Of a DNA stretch of 64,000 bases, positions 15,162 through 29,339 are shown one piece after another. The stretch comes from Microplitis mediator. Taxonomy: Eukaryota; Arthropoda; Insecta; Hymenoptera; Braconidae. Made by a program: the position numbers and the translations under genes. The notes under the pieces were generated by a model. That model did no database searches and had not been told where the DNA came from. It saw nothing but the letters and a program-made list of their open reading frames with translations. Each line of letters starts with the position of its first letter. Position 1 is the first letter of the stretch. The DNA lies in contig NC_079974.1 of assembly GCF_029852145.1 (NCBI RefSeq), positions 13,021,041-13,085,040 on the forward strand, read 5' to 3'.

Positions 15162-17696
15162 CATGACTATGATCATGCTGACCATCATGACCATGATCAT
15201 GGTGACCATCATGACCATAATCATGGTCACTATCATGACCATGATCATGCTGACCATCATGACCATGATCATGCTGACCATCATGACAATGATCATGGTC
15301 ACTATCATGACCATCATGTCCAAGATCATGGTAATCATTATGACCAATTCCATGGTGACCATCATGATCGAGAACATGGTGACTATCATGACTATGATCA
15401 TGGTTACCATCATGACCATGATCATGATGACCATTATGACTATGATCATGGTCACTATCATGAACATAATCGTGGTGACCATCAAGAACATGATCATGGT
15501 CACAATCACTACCATCATGACCATGATCATGGTGACCATCATGATCGAGATCATGGTGATCATCATGACCATGATCATGGTAACCATCGCGACCATCATG
15601 ACCATGATTATGGTCACTATCATTACCACCATGACCATGATCATAGTTATCATTATGACCATTTCCATCGTGACCATTTTGACCATGATCGAAGTGAACA
15701 TCCCGACCATGATCATGGTGACCATCATAACCATGATCACGGTAACCATTATGTCCATCATGCCCATGGTCATGTTGACCATCATAACCATGATCATCGT
15801 GGCCATTATGCCCATGATCATGGTCACTATCATGACCATCATGACCATAATCATGGTGAGCATCATGACCATGATCATGGTGATTATCATGACCATAATC
15901 ATGGTCACAATCATAACCATCATGACTATGATCATAGTCACCATCGCGACAATCATGACCATGATTATGGTTACTATCATCACCATCGTGACCATAATCA
16001 TGGTTGTCATTCTGACCATTTTCATCGTGTCCATTTTGACCATGATCGATGTGACCATCATGACCATGATCGAAGTGACCATCATGACCATGATCATGGT
16101 CACTATTATGACAATCATATCCAGAATCATGGTGACCATCATGACTATGATCATGGTGACCATCATGACCATGATCATGGTGACCATTATGACCATAATC
16201 ATGGTCACTATCATGACCATGATCATGCTGACCATCATGACCATGATCATGCTGACCATCATGACAATGATCATGGTCACTATCATGACCATCATGTCCA
16301 AGATCATGGTAATCATTATGACCAATTCCATGGTGACCATCATGATCGAGAACATGGTGACTATCATGACTATGATCATGGTTACCATCATGACCATGAT
16401 CATGATGACCATTATGACTATGATCATGGTCACTATCATGAACATAATCGTGGTGACCATCAAGAACATGATCATGGTCACAATCAATACCATCATGACC
16501 ATGATCATGCCGACCATCATGATCGAGATCATGGTGATCATCATGACCATGATCATGGTAACCATCGCGACCATCATGACCATGATTATGGTCACTATCA
16601 TTACCACCATGACCATGATCATAGTTATCATTATAACTATTTCCATCGTGACCATTTTGACCATGATCATGGTGACCATCATAACCATGATCACGGTAAC
16701 CATTATGTCCATCATGCCCATGGTCATGTTGACCATCATAACCATGATCATCGTGGCTATTATGCCCATGATCATGGTCACTATTATGACCATGATCGTG
16801 GTGACCATCATGAACATGATCATGGTCACTATCATGACTATCATGACCATGATCATGCTGACCATCATGACAATGATCATGCTGACCATCATGACAATGA
16901 TCATGGTCACTATCATGACCATCATGTCCAAGATCAGGGTGACTATCATGACCATGATCATGGTTAACATCATGACCATGATCATGGTGACCATCATAAC
17001 CATGATGATGGTCACTATCATGACCATGATCATGGTGACCATCATGGCAATGATCATGGTCTCTATCATGACCATCATTTCCAAGATCATGGTGATCATT
17101 ATGACCAATTTCATGGTGACCATTATGACTATGACCATATTGACCATCATGACCATGATCATGGTGACCATCATGACCATGATCATAGTCACTATCATGA
17201 CCATCATGACTATGATCATATTCACCATCGCGACAATCATGACCATGATTATGGTCACTATCATCACCATCGTGACCATAATCATGGTTGTCATTATGAC
17301 CATTTTCATCGTGTCCATTTTGACCATGATCGATGTGAGAATCATGACCATGATCGAAGTGACCATCATGACCATGATCATGGTCACTATTATGACAATC
17401 ATCCCCAGAATCATGGTGACCATCATGACTATGATCATGGTGACCATCATGACCATGATCATGGTGACCATCATGACCATAATCATGGTCACTATCATGA
17501 CCATGATCATGCTGACCATCATGACCATGATCATGCTGACCATCATGATCATGATCATGCTGACCATCATGACAATGATCATGGTCACTATCATGACCAT
17601 CATGTCCAAGATCATGGTAATCATTATGCCCGATTCCATGGTGACCATCATGATCGAGAACATGGTGACTATCATGACTATGATCTTGGTTACCAT
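15162..17696. repeat. A1 2.51-kb tandem duplication, copy 2
   Basis: Second copy of the segment at 12651-15161. It is about 24 bp longer through one extra monomer in its last 500 bp: the GAGAACATGG anchor is offset by 2535 bp, not 2511. Private changes include CATCCCGACC near 15701, where copy 1 has CATCACGACC. The right end is approximate. Confidence 0.83.
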
Positions 17697-19700
17697 CATG
17701 ACCATGATCATGATGACCATTATGACTATGATCATGGTCACTATCATGAACATAATCGTGGTGACCATCAAGAACATGATCATGGTCACAATCACTACCA
17801 TCATGACCATGATCATGGTGACCATCATGATCGAGATCATGGTGATCATCTTGACCATGATCATGGTAACCATCGCGACCATCATGACCATGATTATGGT
17901 CACTATCATTACCACCATGACCATGATCATAGTTATCATTATGACCATTTCCATCGTGACCATTTTGACCATGATCGAAGTGAACATCACGACCATGATC
18001 ATAGTGACCATCATAACCATGATCACGGTAACCATTATGTCCATCATGCCCATGGTCATGTTGACCATCATAACCATGATCATCGTAACCATTATGCCCA
18101 TGATCATGGTCACTATTATGACCATGATCGTGGTGACCATCATGAACATGATCATGGTCACTATCATGACCATCATGACCATGATCATGCTGACCATCAT
18201 GACAATGATCATGCTGTCCATCATGACAATGATCATGGTCACTATCATGACCATCATGTCCAAGATCAGGGTGACTATCATGACCATGATCATGGTGACC
18301 ATCATAACCATTATCACGGTAACCATTATGTCCATCATGACTATGGTCATGTTGACCATCATAACCATGATCATCGTGGCCATTATGCCCATGATCATGG
18401 TCACTATTATGACCATGATCGTGGTGACCATCATGAACATGATCATGGTCACTATCATGACCATCATGACCATGATCATGCTGACCATCATGACAATGAT
18501 CATGCTGACCATCATGACAATGATCATGCTGACCATCGTGACAATGATCATGGTCACTATCATGACCATCTTGTCCAAGATCAGGGTGACTATCATGACC
18601 ATGATCATGGTTAACATCATGACCATGATCATGGTTAACATCATGACCATGATCATGGTGACCATCATAACCATGATGATGGTCACTATCATGACCATGA
18701 TCATGGTGACCATCATGGCAATGATCATGGTCTCTATCATGACCATCATTTCCAAGATCATGGTGATCATTATGACCAATTTCATGGTGACCATTATGAC
18801 TATGACCATATTGACCATCATGACCATGATCATGGTGACCATCATGACCATGATCATAGTCACTATCATGACCATCATGACCATGGTCATGGTCACCGTC
18901 ATGACCATGATCGTGGTGACCATCATGACCATGATCATGGTCACAATCATTACCATCATGACTATGATCATAGTCACCATCGCGACAATCATGACCATGA
19001 TTATGGTCACTATCATCACCATCGTGACCATAATCATGGTTGTCATTATGACCATTTTCATCGTGTCCATTTTGACCATGATCGATGTGACCATCATGAC
19101 CATGATCGAAGTGACCATCATGACCATGATCATGGTCACTATTATGACAATCATCCCCAGAATCATGGTGACCATCATGACTATGATCATGGTGACCATC
19201 ATGACCATGATCATGGTGACCATCATGACTATAATCATGGTCACTATCATGACCATGATCATGCTGACCATCATGACCATGATCATGCTGACCATCATGA
19301 CAATGATCATGGTCACTATCATGACCATCATGTCCAAGATCATGGTAATCATTATGACCAATTCCATGGTGACCATCATGATCGAGAACATCGTGACTAT
19401 CATGACTATGATCATGGTTACCATCATGACCATGATCATGATGACCATTATGACTATGATCATGGTCACTATCATGAACATAATCGTGGTGACCATCAAG
19501 AACATGATCATGGTCACAATCACTACCATCATGACCATGATCATGGTGACCATCATGATCGAGATCATGGTGATCATCATGACCATGATCATGGTAACCA
19601 TCGCGACCACCATGACCATGATTATGGTCACTATCATTACCACCATGACCATGATCATAGTTATCATTATGACCATTTCCATCGTGACCATTTTGACCAT
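16550..19700. repeat. A1 long-range duplicated segment, copy 2
   Basis: Partner of 5460-8600, displaced by 11090-11114 bp. It overlaps the end of the 2.51-kb duplication, so at least two rounds of amplification on different scales are superimposed here. A one-monomer insertion near 17330-17355 (GATGTGAGAATC) explains part of the offset change. End points are approximate. Confidence 0.75.
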
Positions 19701-20738
19701 GATCGAAGTGAACATCACGACTATGATCATGGTGACCATCATGACCATGATCATGGTGACCATCATAACCATGATCACGGTAACCATTATGTCCATCATG
19801 CCCATGGTCATGTTGACCATCATAACCATGATCATCGTGGCCATTATGCCCATGATCATGGTCACTATTATGACCATGATCGTGGTGACCATCATGAACA
19901 TGATCATGGTCACTATCATGACCATCATGACCATGATCATGCTGACCATCATGACAATGATCATGCTGACCATCATGACAATGATCATGCTGACCATCAT
20001 GACAATGATCATGGTCACTATCATGACCATCATGTCCAAGATCAGGGTGACTATCATGACCATGATGATGGTCACTATCATGACCATGATCATGGTGACC
20101 ATCATGGCAATGATCATGGTCTCTATCATGACCATCACTTCCAAGATCATGGTGATCATTATGACCAATTTCATGGTGACCATTATGACTATGATCATGG
20201 TGACCATCATGACCATGATCATAGTCACTATCATGACCATCATGACCATGGTCATGGTCACCGTCATGACCATGATCGTGGTGACCATCATGACCATGAT
20301 CATGGTTAACATCATGACCATGATCATGGTGACCATCATAACCATGATGATGGTCACTATCATGACCATGATCATGGTGACCATCATGGCAATGATCATG
20401 GTCTCTATCATGACCATCATTTCCAAGATCATGGTGATCATTATGACCAATTTCATGGTGACCATTATGACTATGACCATATTGACCATCATGACCATGA
20501 TCATGGTGACCATCATGACCATGATCATAGTCACTATCATGACCATCATGACCATGGTCATGGTCACCGTCATGACCATGATCGTGGTGACCATCATGAC
20601 CATGATCATGGTGACCATCATGACCATCATGACCATGATTATGGTTACTAGGATTACCATCATGACCATGATCATAGTGACCATCATGACCATGATTATG
20701 GTGACCATCATGACCATGATCATGGTGACCATCATACC

Positions 20739-21140
20739 ATGATCATGGTGATCATTATGACCATGATCATGGTGACCATCATGACCATGATCATAGTGAC
20801 CATTATGACAATGATCATGGTGACCATCTTGATCAAAATCATAGTGACTATCATGACTATGATCATAGTGACCATTATGACCATGATCATGGTGACCATT
20901 ATGACCATGATCATGGTGACCATCATGACCATGATCATAGTGACCATTATGACCATGATCATGGTGACCATCTTGATCAAAATCATGGTGACTATCATGA
21001 CTATGATCATAGTGACCATCATGACCAAGATCATGCTGACCATCATGACCATGATCTTGGTGACCATCATGACCATGATCATGGTGACCATCATAACCAA
21101 GATCATGGTCACTATTATGACCATCATGACTAGATCATAG
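20739..21140. repeat. A1 402-bp block, copy 2
   Basis: Same 402-bp module as 10851-11252, again ending at a GACTAGATCATAG slip. A private substitution gives AATCATAGTGAC near 20838 where copies 1 and 3 have AATCATGGTGAC. It is followed directly by the second copy of the 1096-bp block. Confidence 0.88.
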
Positions 21141-22223
21141 TGACCATCACGACCATGATCATAGTGATCATCATGACCATGATCATGCTGACCATCATGA
21201 CAATGATCATGGTCACTATCATGACCATCATGTCCAAGATCATGGTGATCATTATGACCAATTTGATGGTGACCATTATGACTATGACCATATTGACCAT
21301 CATGACCATGATCATGGTGACCATCATGACCATGATCATAGTCACTATCATGACCATCATGACCATGGTCATGGTCACCGTCATGACCATGATCGTGGTG
21401 ACCATCATGACCATGATCATGGTCACAATCATTACCATCATGACTATGATCATAGTCACCATCGCGACAATCATGACCATGATTATGGTCACTATCATCA
21501 CCATCGTGACCATAATCATGGTTGTCATTATGACCATTTTCATCGTGTCCATTTTGACCATGATCGATGTGACCATCATGACCATGATCGAAGTGACCAT
21601 CATGACCATGATCATGGTCACTATTATGACAATCATCCCAAGAATCATGGTGACCATCATGACTATGATCATGCTGACCATCATGACCATGATCATGGTG
21701 ACCATCATGACCATAATCATGGTCACTATCATGACCATGATCATGCTGACCATCATGACCATGATCATGCTGACCATCATGACAATGATCATGGTCACTA
21801 TCATGACCATCATGTCCAAGATCATGGTAATCATTATGACCAATTCCATGGTGACCATCATGATCGAGAACATGGTGACTATCATGACTATGATCATGGT
21901 TACCATCATGACCATCATGACCATGATTATGGTTACTAGGATTACCATCATGACCATGATCATAGTGACCATCATGACCATGATTATGGTGACCATCATG
22001 ACCATGATCATGGTGACCATCATACCATGATCATGGTGATCATTATGACCATGATCATGGTGACCATCATGACCATGATCATAGTGACCATTATGACCAT
22101 GATCATGGTGACCATCTTGATCAAAATCATGGTGACTATCATGACTATGATCATAGTGACCATTATGACCATGATCATGGTGACCGTCATAACCAAGATC
22201 ATGGTCACTATTATGACCATCAT
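21128..22223. repeat. A1 higher-order block, 1096 bp, copy 2
   Basis: Same length and variant order as 10-1105, delimited by GACTAGATCATAG slips at 21128 and 22224 with the CATCATACCATG slip near 22021. It sits directly after a 402-bp module, an arrangement that the left edge of the window cuts off for copy 1. Confidence 0.85.
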
Positions 22224-24244
22224 GACTAGATCATAGTGACCATCACGACCATGATCATAGTGACCATCATGACCATGATCATGCTGACCATCATGACAAT
22301 GATCATGGTCACTATCATGACCATCATGTCCAAGATCATGGTGATCATTATGACCAATTTGATGGTGACCATTATGACTATGACCATATTGACCATCATG
22401 ACCATGATCATGGTGACCATCATGACCATGATCATAGTCGCTATCATGACCATCATGACCATGGTCATGGTCACCGTCATGACCATGATCGTGGTGACCA
22501 TCATGACCATGATCATGGTCACAATCATTACCATCATGACTATGATCATAGTCACCATCGCGACAATCATGACCATGATTATGGTCACTATCATCACCAT
22601 CGTGACCATAATCATGGTTGTCATTATGACCATTTTCATCGTGTCCATTTTGACCATGATCGATGTGACCATCATGACCATGATCGAAGTGACCATCATG
22701 ACCATGATCATGGTCACTATTATGACAATCATCCCAATAATCATGGTGACCATCATGACTATGATCATGCTGACCATCATGACCATGATCATGGTGACCA
22801 TCATGACCATAATCATGGTCACTATCATGACCATGATCATGCTGACCATCATGACCATGATCATGCTGACCATCATGACAATGATCATGGTCACTATCAT
22901 GACCATCATGTCCAAGATCATGGTAATCATTATGACCAATTCCATGGTGACCATCATGATCGAGAACATGGTGACTATCATGACTATGATCATGGTTACC
23001 ATCATGACCATGATCATGATGACCATTATGACTATGATCATGGTCACTATCATGAACATAATCGTGGTGACCATCAAGAACATGATCATGGTCACAATCA
23101 CTACCATCATGACCATGATCATGGTGACCATCATGATCGAGATCATGGTGATCATCATGACCATGATCATGGTAACCATCGCGACCATCATGACCATGAT
23201 TATGGTCACTATCATTACCACCATGACCATGATCATAGTTATCATTATGACCATTTCCATCGTGACCATTTTGACCATGATCGAAGTGAACATCACGACC
23301 ATGATCATGGTGACCATCATAACCATGATCACGGTAACCATTATGTCCATCATGCCCATGGTCATGTTGACCATCATAACCATGATCATCGTGGCCATTA
23401 TGCCCATGATCATGGTCACTATTATGACCATGATCGTGGTGACCATCATGAACATGATCATGGTCACTATCATGACCATCATGACCATGATCATGCTGAC
23501 CATCATGACAATGATCATGCTGACCATCATGACAAAGATCATGGTCACTATGATGACCATCATGTCCAAGATCAGGGTGACTATCATGACCATGATGATG
23601 GTCACTATCATGACCATGATCATGGTGACCATCATGGCAATGATCATGGTCTCTATCATGACCATCATTTCCAAGATCATGGTGATCATTATGACCAATT
23701 TCATGGTGACCATTATGACTATGATCATGGTGACCATCATGACCATGATCATAGTCACTATCATGACCATCATGACCATGGTCATGGTCACCGTCATGAC
23801 CATGATCGTGGTGACCATCATGACCATGATCATGGTTAACATCATGACCATGATCATGGTGACCATCATAACCATGATGATGGTCACTATCATGACCATG
23901 ATCATGGTGACCATCATGGCAATGATCATGGTCTCTATCATGACCATCATTTCCAAGATCATGGTGATCATTATGACCAATTTCATGGTGACCATTATGA
24001 CTATGACCATATTGACCATCATGACCATGATCATGGTGACCATCATGACCATGATCATAGTCACTATCATGACCATCATGACCATGGTCATGGTCACCGT
24101 CATGACCATGATCGTGGTGACCATCATGACCATGATCATGGTGACCATCATGACCATCATGACCATGATTATGGTTACTAGGATTACCATCATGACCATG
24201 ATCATAGTGACCATCATGACCATGATCATGGTGACCATCATACC

Positions 24245-24646
24245 ATGATCATGGTGATCATTATGACCATGATCATGGTGACCATCATGACCATGATCAT
24301 AGTGACCATTATGACCATGATCATGGTGACCATCTTGATCAAAATCATGGTGACTATCATGACTATGATCATAGTGACCATTATGACCATGATCATGGTG
24401 ACCATTATGACCATGATCATGGTGACCATCATGACCATGATCATAGTGACCATTATGACCATGATCATGGTGACCATCTTGATCAAAATCATGGTGACTA
24501 TCATGACTATGATCATAGTGACCATCATGACCATGATCATGCTGACCATCATGACCATGATCTTGGTGACCATCATGACCATGATCATGGTGTCCATCAT
24601 AACCAAGATCATGGTCACTATTATGACCATCATGACTAGATCATAG
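24245..24646. repeat. A1 402-bp block, copy 3
   Basis: Third copy of the 402-bp module, ending at the last GACTAGATCATAG slip (24634). The next block starts normally but is cut after about 149 bp at the boundary with the non-satellite island. A private substitution gives GGTGTCCATCATAACC near 24590 where copies 1 and 2 have GGTGACC. Confidence 0.88.
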
Positions 24647-24956
24647 TGACCATCACGACCATGATCATAGTGACCATCATGACCATGATCATGCTGACCA
24701 TCATGACAATGATCATGGTCACTATCATGACCATCATGTCCAAGATCATGGTGATCATTATGACCAATTTCATGGTGACCATATAACGTATACCGTTTTT
24801 CAATTCGTGACGGAGACGCGAATAAATTCGGTAAACCGTATGCGGTCACCCACGTGTATACAAAAATTATCAATTATAAATAATAAATATATGACTCAAA
24901 ATAATAATAGTTAAATACTCGTAAATAATAATATTAAACAATAAATAAAATAAAGG

Positions 24957-25023
24957 TGTGCCTGAACCAGCTCCCCAGGCTGGGTTAGTGCACGAGGGCG
25001 CCAGCCCGTTTTTACAAAACGGA
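24957..25023. other. GC-rich block with nested inverted repeats
   Basis: A conspicuous GC-rich patch in otherwise AT-rich DNA. Three foldable pairs are visible: CCAGC with GCTGG (24967-24971 and 24979-24983), GGCTGG with CCAGCC (24978-24983 and 25001-25006, an alternative pairing), and CCGTTTT with AAAACGG (25006-25012 and 25016-25022, 3-nt loop). It could be part of a structured transcript or an element end. I do not recognise it as a tRNA, a tRNA-derived SINE head or any known RNA. Confidence 0.4.
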
Positions 25024-26550
25024 CGAAAATAATACCAAATCAGGGGAGAGATTACGGGACCAAATTTCGAGCGAGAATGTATGCACCAAGCAGAAATAAA
25101 CCAAATAAATATAATGAATAAATTAAGTAAGGAATACTTATCACTAAAATATATCCAGGAAATAAACAAACAAATTTTGGCTATCACTGGAATCCTTTTA
25201 CTATTATTTAATTCAAATATATTTATAAATATAAACCCAATAAAATATTACAATACCAAAAATTCATTTACCGTACATTAATTTCTCATAGTAAATTTCA
25301 ATTAATAATAATATACTTAATACAGTCAAATAATAATAATAAAAATCAAATCAATTAAATCATATTATCCACTGGGGAATTCAAATTACAAATTTTTACT
25401 ATATGAACTCAATATAAAATTTATATACATAAAATTACTAATCTTTATTTTATATTATTTACTCTGGGGAGAGAAAGACGCGGGAACTCAAAATAAATTT
25501 GGCAACACTGGGTTGCATACCATCAAATTATAAAATAAATTTTACCCAGAGAAATAATATTTCAAATCCTATCGTAAGACAAGGATTCACACGCTATCCT
25601 TATCTATAATCCCCTAAGGAATGTATTCGACGCGTCTACGCACGTATACCAAACTCTGGGACGTACGCCGAATATACTCAACTTATTATTATAAATAATA
25701 ACTCAGGTTCAATTATTAATCAATCAAATATCGCGATCAACTCTATTGAGGGTCCAGCGATAGCCGATGCAACAAATGATAATACAGGTGACTTACCGGC
25801 GCTGATAATAATTTACTTCTGAAGTCTTAAATAACAATTAATCCGAAACTTTTTACTTTCAATTCAATATACCGAAAAAAACTAATGATCACCAAATCTA
25901 CTCTCTGTAATATTCAATTAATTTTGTAACGGGAACTGGGCCAGAAAATTTCACTTAAATTGCGGACAACAACAACACGTCCTATCTTTACAATAGCCCG
26001 GTCCTCTCTGATTAATTTCGCGTCAGTTTTCCAAGGGATGGGTATCACTCACGTGTTATCCCCTCTCATGACCTCGGACCCGAAATTATCAATTAAAATA
26101 AAATATTTAAACATATTACTCGACCTGAGTTATATAATAATAATAAATTAAATAATATTATTCATCAACATTCATAAACATAATCATAATTAACGCTTTA
26201 AACAATAAAATAATAATTATTTCAGTGCACCACGTGGCGGGAGGGATATATCGATTTTTATCCCCACTATATCGACTTACTCTCCCTTCGGTCGATATTT
26301 TTATACAGTATATACGCACACGTGTGCTACTAACTGAAATGAAAATATAGATTAAATACACAAAATTCAAAATAATTATCAAAACATAAACATAATAAAC
26401 AATAATTCCAATAAATCATAAATAAATCATAATTAAATAAATAATCAAAACAATATGAATACTTAAATAATAAAATCTTATAATAAATAAATGCGCTTTA
26501 ATAGCTAGGAGGTGTTGTTAAATTCACGGCGAAATAGGAAAGCGCGCGCA

Positions 26551-26570
26551 GCGATTCACGTTTGAATCGC
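26551..26570. repeat. Perfect hairpin at the right edge of the island
   Basis: GCGATTCA and TGAATCGC form a perfect 8-bp inverted repeat around the 4-nt loop CGTT, nine bases before the satellite resumes and directly after a GCGCGCGCA run. Its position at the junction makes it a candidate end structure of an inserted element. No matching hairpin is seen at the left edge near 24783. Confidence 0.6.
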
Positions 26571-26625
26571 TACGTGACAACCATTATGACTATGATGATA
26601 GTGACCATCATGACTATGATCATGG

Positions 26626-27200
26626 TGACCATCATTACTATGATCATGGTGACCATCATGAACATGATCACGGTCACTATCATAACCATCGTGACCATGA
26701 TCATAGTAACCATCATGACCATGATCATGGTGACCATCATGACCATGATCATGATGACGATTATGACTATGATCATGGTCACTTTCATGAACATAATCGT
26801 GGTGACCATCAAGAACATGATCATGGTCACAATCACTACCATCATGACCATGATCATGGTGACGATCATGATCGAGATCATGGTGACCATCATGAACATG
26901 ATCATGGTCACTATCATGACCATCATGACCATGATCATAGTGACCATCATTACTATGATCATGGTGACCATCATGAACATGATCACGGTCACTATCATGA
27001 CCATCGTGACCATGATCATAGTAACCATCATGACCATGATCATGGTGACCATCATGACCATGATCATGATGACGATTATGACTATGATCATGGTCACTTT
27101 CATGAACATAATCGTGGTGACCATCAAGAACATGATCATGGTCACAATCACTACCATCATGACCATGATCATGGTGACGATCATGATCGAGATCATGGTG
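26626..27200. repeat. 315-bp local tandem duplication in A2
   Basis: Two copies (about 26626-26940 and 26941-27200, the second diverging near its end) share rare variants in the same order with an offset of 315 bp. Anchors are ATTACTA at 26634 and 26949, and GAACATAATCG at 26789 and 27104. One visible difference is CATAACCATCG near 26681 against CATGACCATCG near 26996. The offset is a multiple of three but not of 24, so 9-bp modules contribute. Confidence 0.8.
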
Positions 27201-29339
27201 ATCATCATGACCATGATCATGGTAACCATCGCGACCATCATGACCATGAGTATGGTCACTATCATTACCATCATGACCATGATCATAGTTATCATTATGA
27301 CCATTTCCATGGTGACCATTTTGACCATGATCGAAGTGAACATCACGACCATTATCATGTTGACCATCATAACCATGATCACGGTGACCATTATGCCCAT
27401 CATGCCCATGGTCATGTTGACCATTATAACCATGATCATCGTGACCATTATGCCCATGATCATGGTCACTATCATGACAATGATCGTGGTGACCATCATG
27501 AACATTATCATGGTCACTATCATGACCATCATGACCATGATCATGCTGACCATCATGACAATGATCATGCTGACCATCATGACAATGATCATGGGGACCA
27601 TTATGACCAATTTCATGGTGACCATAAGGATCGAAATCATGGTGACCATCAGATTCGAGATCATGGTGACTATCATGACTATGATCATGGTGACCATCAT
27701 GACCATGATCATGGTGACCATCATGACCATGATCATGCTGACCATCATGACAATGATCATGGTGACCATCATGACCATGATCATGGTGACCATCATGACC
27801 ATGATCACGGGGACCATTATGATCAATTTCATGGTGACCATCAGGATCGAGATCATGGTGACCATCAGGATCGAGATCATGGTGACTATCATGACCATGA
27901 TCATGGTGACCATCGTGACCATGATCATGCTGACCATCATGACAGTGATCATGGTCACTATCATGACCATCATGTCCAACATCATGGTGATCATTATGAC
28001 CAATTGCATGGTGACCATTATGACTATGATCAAGTGACCATTATTACTATGATCATGGTGACCATCATGACCATGATCATGGTGATCATTATGACCAATT
28101 TCATGGTGACCATCATGATCGAGATCATAGTGACTATCATGCCTATGATCATGGTGACCATCATGACCATGATCATGGCCACTATCATGACCATGATCGT
28201 AGTGACCATCATGAACATGATCATGGTCACTATCATGAACTTGATCGTGGTGACCATCATGAACATGATCATGGTCACAATCATTAACATCACGACCATG
28301 ATCATGGTGACCATCATGACCATGATCATAGTGACCATCATGACCATGATCATGGCGACCATCATGACCATGATCATTGTAACCGTCATGACTATGGTCA
28401 TGGTGACCATTATGACCATGATCATGGTGACCATTATGACCATGATCATGGTGACCATTATGACCATGGTCATGGTCACTATCATGACCATGATTATGAT
28501 CACTATCATGACCATGATCATGGTCACTATCATGAACATGATCATGGTCACAATCATTAACATCATGACCATGATCATGGTGACCATCATGACCATGATC
28601 ATAGTGACCATCATGACCATGATCATGGCGACCATCATGACCATGATCATTGTAACCATCATGCCTATGATCATGGTGACCGTTATGACCATGATTATGG
28701 TGACCATTATGACCATGATCCCGGTGACCATTATGACCATGATCATGGTCACTATCATGACCATGATTATGGTCACTATCATGACCATCATGTCCACGAT
28801 CATGGTGATCATTATGACCAATTTCATGGTGACCATCATGATCGAGATCGTGGTGACTATCATGACTATGATTATGGTGACCATCATGACCATGATTATG
28901 GTGACCATCATGACCATGATCATGGTCACTATCATGACCATCATGTTCAAGATCATGGTGATCATTATGACCAATTTCATGGTGACCATCATGATCAAGA
29001 TCATGGTGACTATCATGACTATGATCATGGTTTCCATTATGACCATTCTCATCGTGACCATTTTGACCATGATCGAAGTGACCATCATGATCATGATCAT
29101 GGTGACCATCATGACCATAATCATGGTGACCATCATGACCGTGATCATGGTCACTATCATGACCATCATGACCATGATCATGGTCACTATCATGACCATC
29201 ATGACCATGATCATGGTGAACATCATGACCATGATCATGGTGACCATTATGACCATAATCATGGTCACGATCATGAACATGATCATGGCGACCATCATGA
29301 CCATGATCATTGTAACCATCATGACTATGATCATGGTGT

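Larger units (their letters stand above)
1..24782. repeat. Satellite array A1, 24-bp monomer with higher-order blocks
   Basis: Head-to-tail array of roughly a thousand copies of a 24-bp monomer: 9-bp GACCATCAT plus 15-bp GACCATGATCATGGT. Consensus GC is 11/24. The underlying period is 3 bp (codon-like triplets GAC, CAT, GAT, GGT), and many units gain an extra 9-bp module, giving 33-bp units. All units I read lie in one orientation. A1-specific variants include GATCAGGGTGACTATC, GCCCATGGTCATGTTGACC, CATCAAGAACATGATC and CATCGCGACC. Two 1-bp phase slips recur: GACTAGATCATAG (starts 10, 1106, 11240, 12121, 21128, 22224, 24634) and CATCATACCATG (near 901, 10457, 10846, 20734, 22021, 24238). They bound higher-order blocks. 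The array is open at the left edge of the window. Very long open frames occur on both strands but follow from the 24-bp period. No unique sequence interrupts the array. Confidence 0.97.
24783..26579. mobile_element. AT-rich non-satellite island, 1.8 kb, unidentified insertion
   Basis: Unique AT-rich DNA between arrays A1 and A2. Joining the flanks (array ending GGTGACCAT on the left, resuming ACCATTATGACT on the right) restores the common array reading CATGGTGACCATTATGAC. This suggests clean insertion with a possible 5-bp duplication ACCAT (24778-24782 and 26580-26584), but ACCAT is very frequent in the array, so the duplication is weak evidence. Visible contents: a GC-rich inverted-repeat block near 24957-25023, A/T-rich tracts with ATA/AAT runs, a few GC-richer patches (25590-25670, 25960-26090, 26225-26330), and a terminal hairpin at 26551-26570. 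I see no terminal inverted repeats, no reverse transcriptase or transposase motif, and no ORF above about 105 codons. It could be a non-autonomous element, a solo LTR-like remnant or captured genomic DNA. Family unknown. Confidence 0.45.

Noticed and set aside
1..24782. CRISPR array
   Set aside because: Repeats are contiguous with no unique spacers, and there are no cas genes. This is a satellite.
1..24782. Telomeric repeat array
   Set aside because: The monomer is not TTAGG, TTAGGG or any G-rich telomere type, and it shows kilobase higher-order structure.
24238..24873. 211-codon minus-strand frame beginning in the AT-rich island
   Set aside because: Only about the first 30 residues are non-repetitive and they match nothing I recognise. 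The rest is satellite translation.
24870..25187. 105-codon minus-strand frame, hydrophobic in parts
   Set aside because: AT-driven Ile/Phe/Tyr-rich composition, no recognisable domain, and it spans the GC-rich foldable block. Chance frame most likely.
25785..25800. Splice-donor-like CGGTAAGT on the minus strand
   Set aside because: A single consensus match with no coding exon or convincing acceptor partner. It can occur by chance.
25960..26151. 63-codon plus-strand frame in the island
   Set aside because: Short, no motif, ends in an AT-rich tail. No support beyond being open.
24776..26579. Solo LTR with TG...CA ends for the island
   Set aside because: TG and CA can be placed at the edges (TGACCATATAACG and ACGTGACA), but the left TG belongs to the satellite and no matching target duplication results. 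Not supported enough to call.
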